Of a stretch of 6,832 nucleotides of DNA, positions 6,806 through 6,832 are shown piece after piece. Within the stretch, counting starts at the first letter, position 1. Each line of letters opens with the position of its first letter. A program made the translations under genes and the position numbers. Location: contig VBAU01000232.1 in NCBI GenBank assembly GCA_005883855.1, positions 1 to 6,832 of the forward strand, written 5' to 3'. A model generated the notes under the pieces. That model had not been told where the DNA came from. It saw nothing but the letters and a program-made list of their open reading frames with translations, and did not search any database. The DNA comes from Bacteroidota bacterium. GTDB taxonomy: Bacteria; Bacteroidota; Bacteroidia; Chitinophagales; Chitinophagaceae.

Positions 6806-6832
6806 CTAAAATTAGCAACATACAAACGCGAA
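6806..6832 (-). other. 3' end of an upstream intron of the minus-strand gene (acceptor TTTTAG)
   Basis: Read on the minus strand, the stretch ends GCTAATTTTAG, a fungal-type branch-point candidate (CTAAT) followed by a T-rich tract and AG at 6807-6806. The same TAG is the only in-frame stop upstream of the coding frame, and conserved-looking coding sequence starts directly after it. A GTATGT lies only 18 bases before the acceptor, too close to be the donor, so the real donor is probably outside the window. Confidence 0.62.

Noticed and set aside
1..6832. tRNA, rRNA, CRISPR arrays, riboswitches or bacterial-type promoters and terminators
   Set aside because: No cloverleaf, regular spaced repeats or bacterial signals were seen by eye, and the content is eukaryotic.

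Overview
The window looks like fungal nuclear DNA, most likely from a filamentous ascomycete. The reasons are a Tad1-like non-LTR retrotransposon, a Tc1/mariner-type transposase gene of a kind common in fungal genomes and broken by very short spliceosomal introns, and a minus-strand gene resembling a recurrent fungal protein of unknown function. This is repeat-rich, transposon-occupied DNA. No bacterial operon, RNA gene or CRISPR array is visible.

Positions 1-4745 (+) hold the larger part of a LINE. ORF1 is open from the left edge (its start lies outside the window) to 1047 and encodes a gag-like protein with three zinc knuckles. ORF2 starts at ATG 1040, overlaps the end of ORF1 by 8 bases, and encodes an APE-type endonuclease, a reverse transcriptase, an RNase H and a C-terminal Cys/His motif. 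All catalytic motifs I looked for are present. However, ORF2 is broken by a one-base frameshift at a run of four C's (1358-1361), and its C-terminus is cut off at about 4745.

At 4744-4745 the LINE stops at a TA followed by CAGTCAAAATC, which looks like the left end of a Tc1/mariner element inserted into the LINE. Its transposase gene runs 4891-5972 (+). Read without splicing it has stops and changes frame three times. Removing introns at 5101-5149, 5291-5355 and 5710-5744 gives one open frame of 310 codons with a DD34E catalytic triad. Introns 1 and 3 are well supported; intron 2 is less certain. I cannot find a matching right terminal repeat, and the missing 3' end of the LINE does not reappear downstream, so this is not a simple complete nested insertion.

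From 6805 down to 6053 on the minus strand lies the last exon of a gene converging on the transposase. It has a short Cys-containing motif, a Pro/Tyr-rich linker and a helical, possibly SAM-like C-terminal domain. Its upstream edge looks like a 3' splice site, so the gene continues beyond the window.

The genes do not form one pathway. The LINE proteins serve retrotransposition, the transposase serves cut-and-paste movement, and the minus-strand gene is of unknown role. The most unusual content is the intron-bearing transposase with an apparent 35-base intron, and the asymmetric, right-end-less junction between the two elements.
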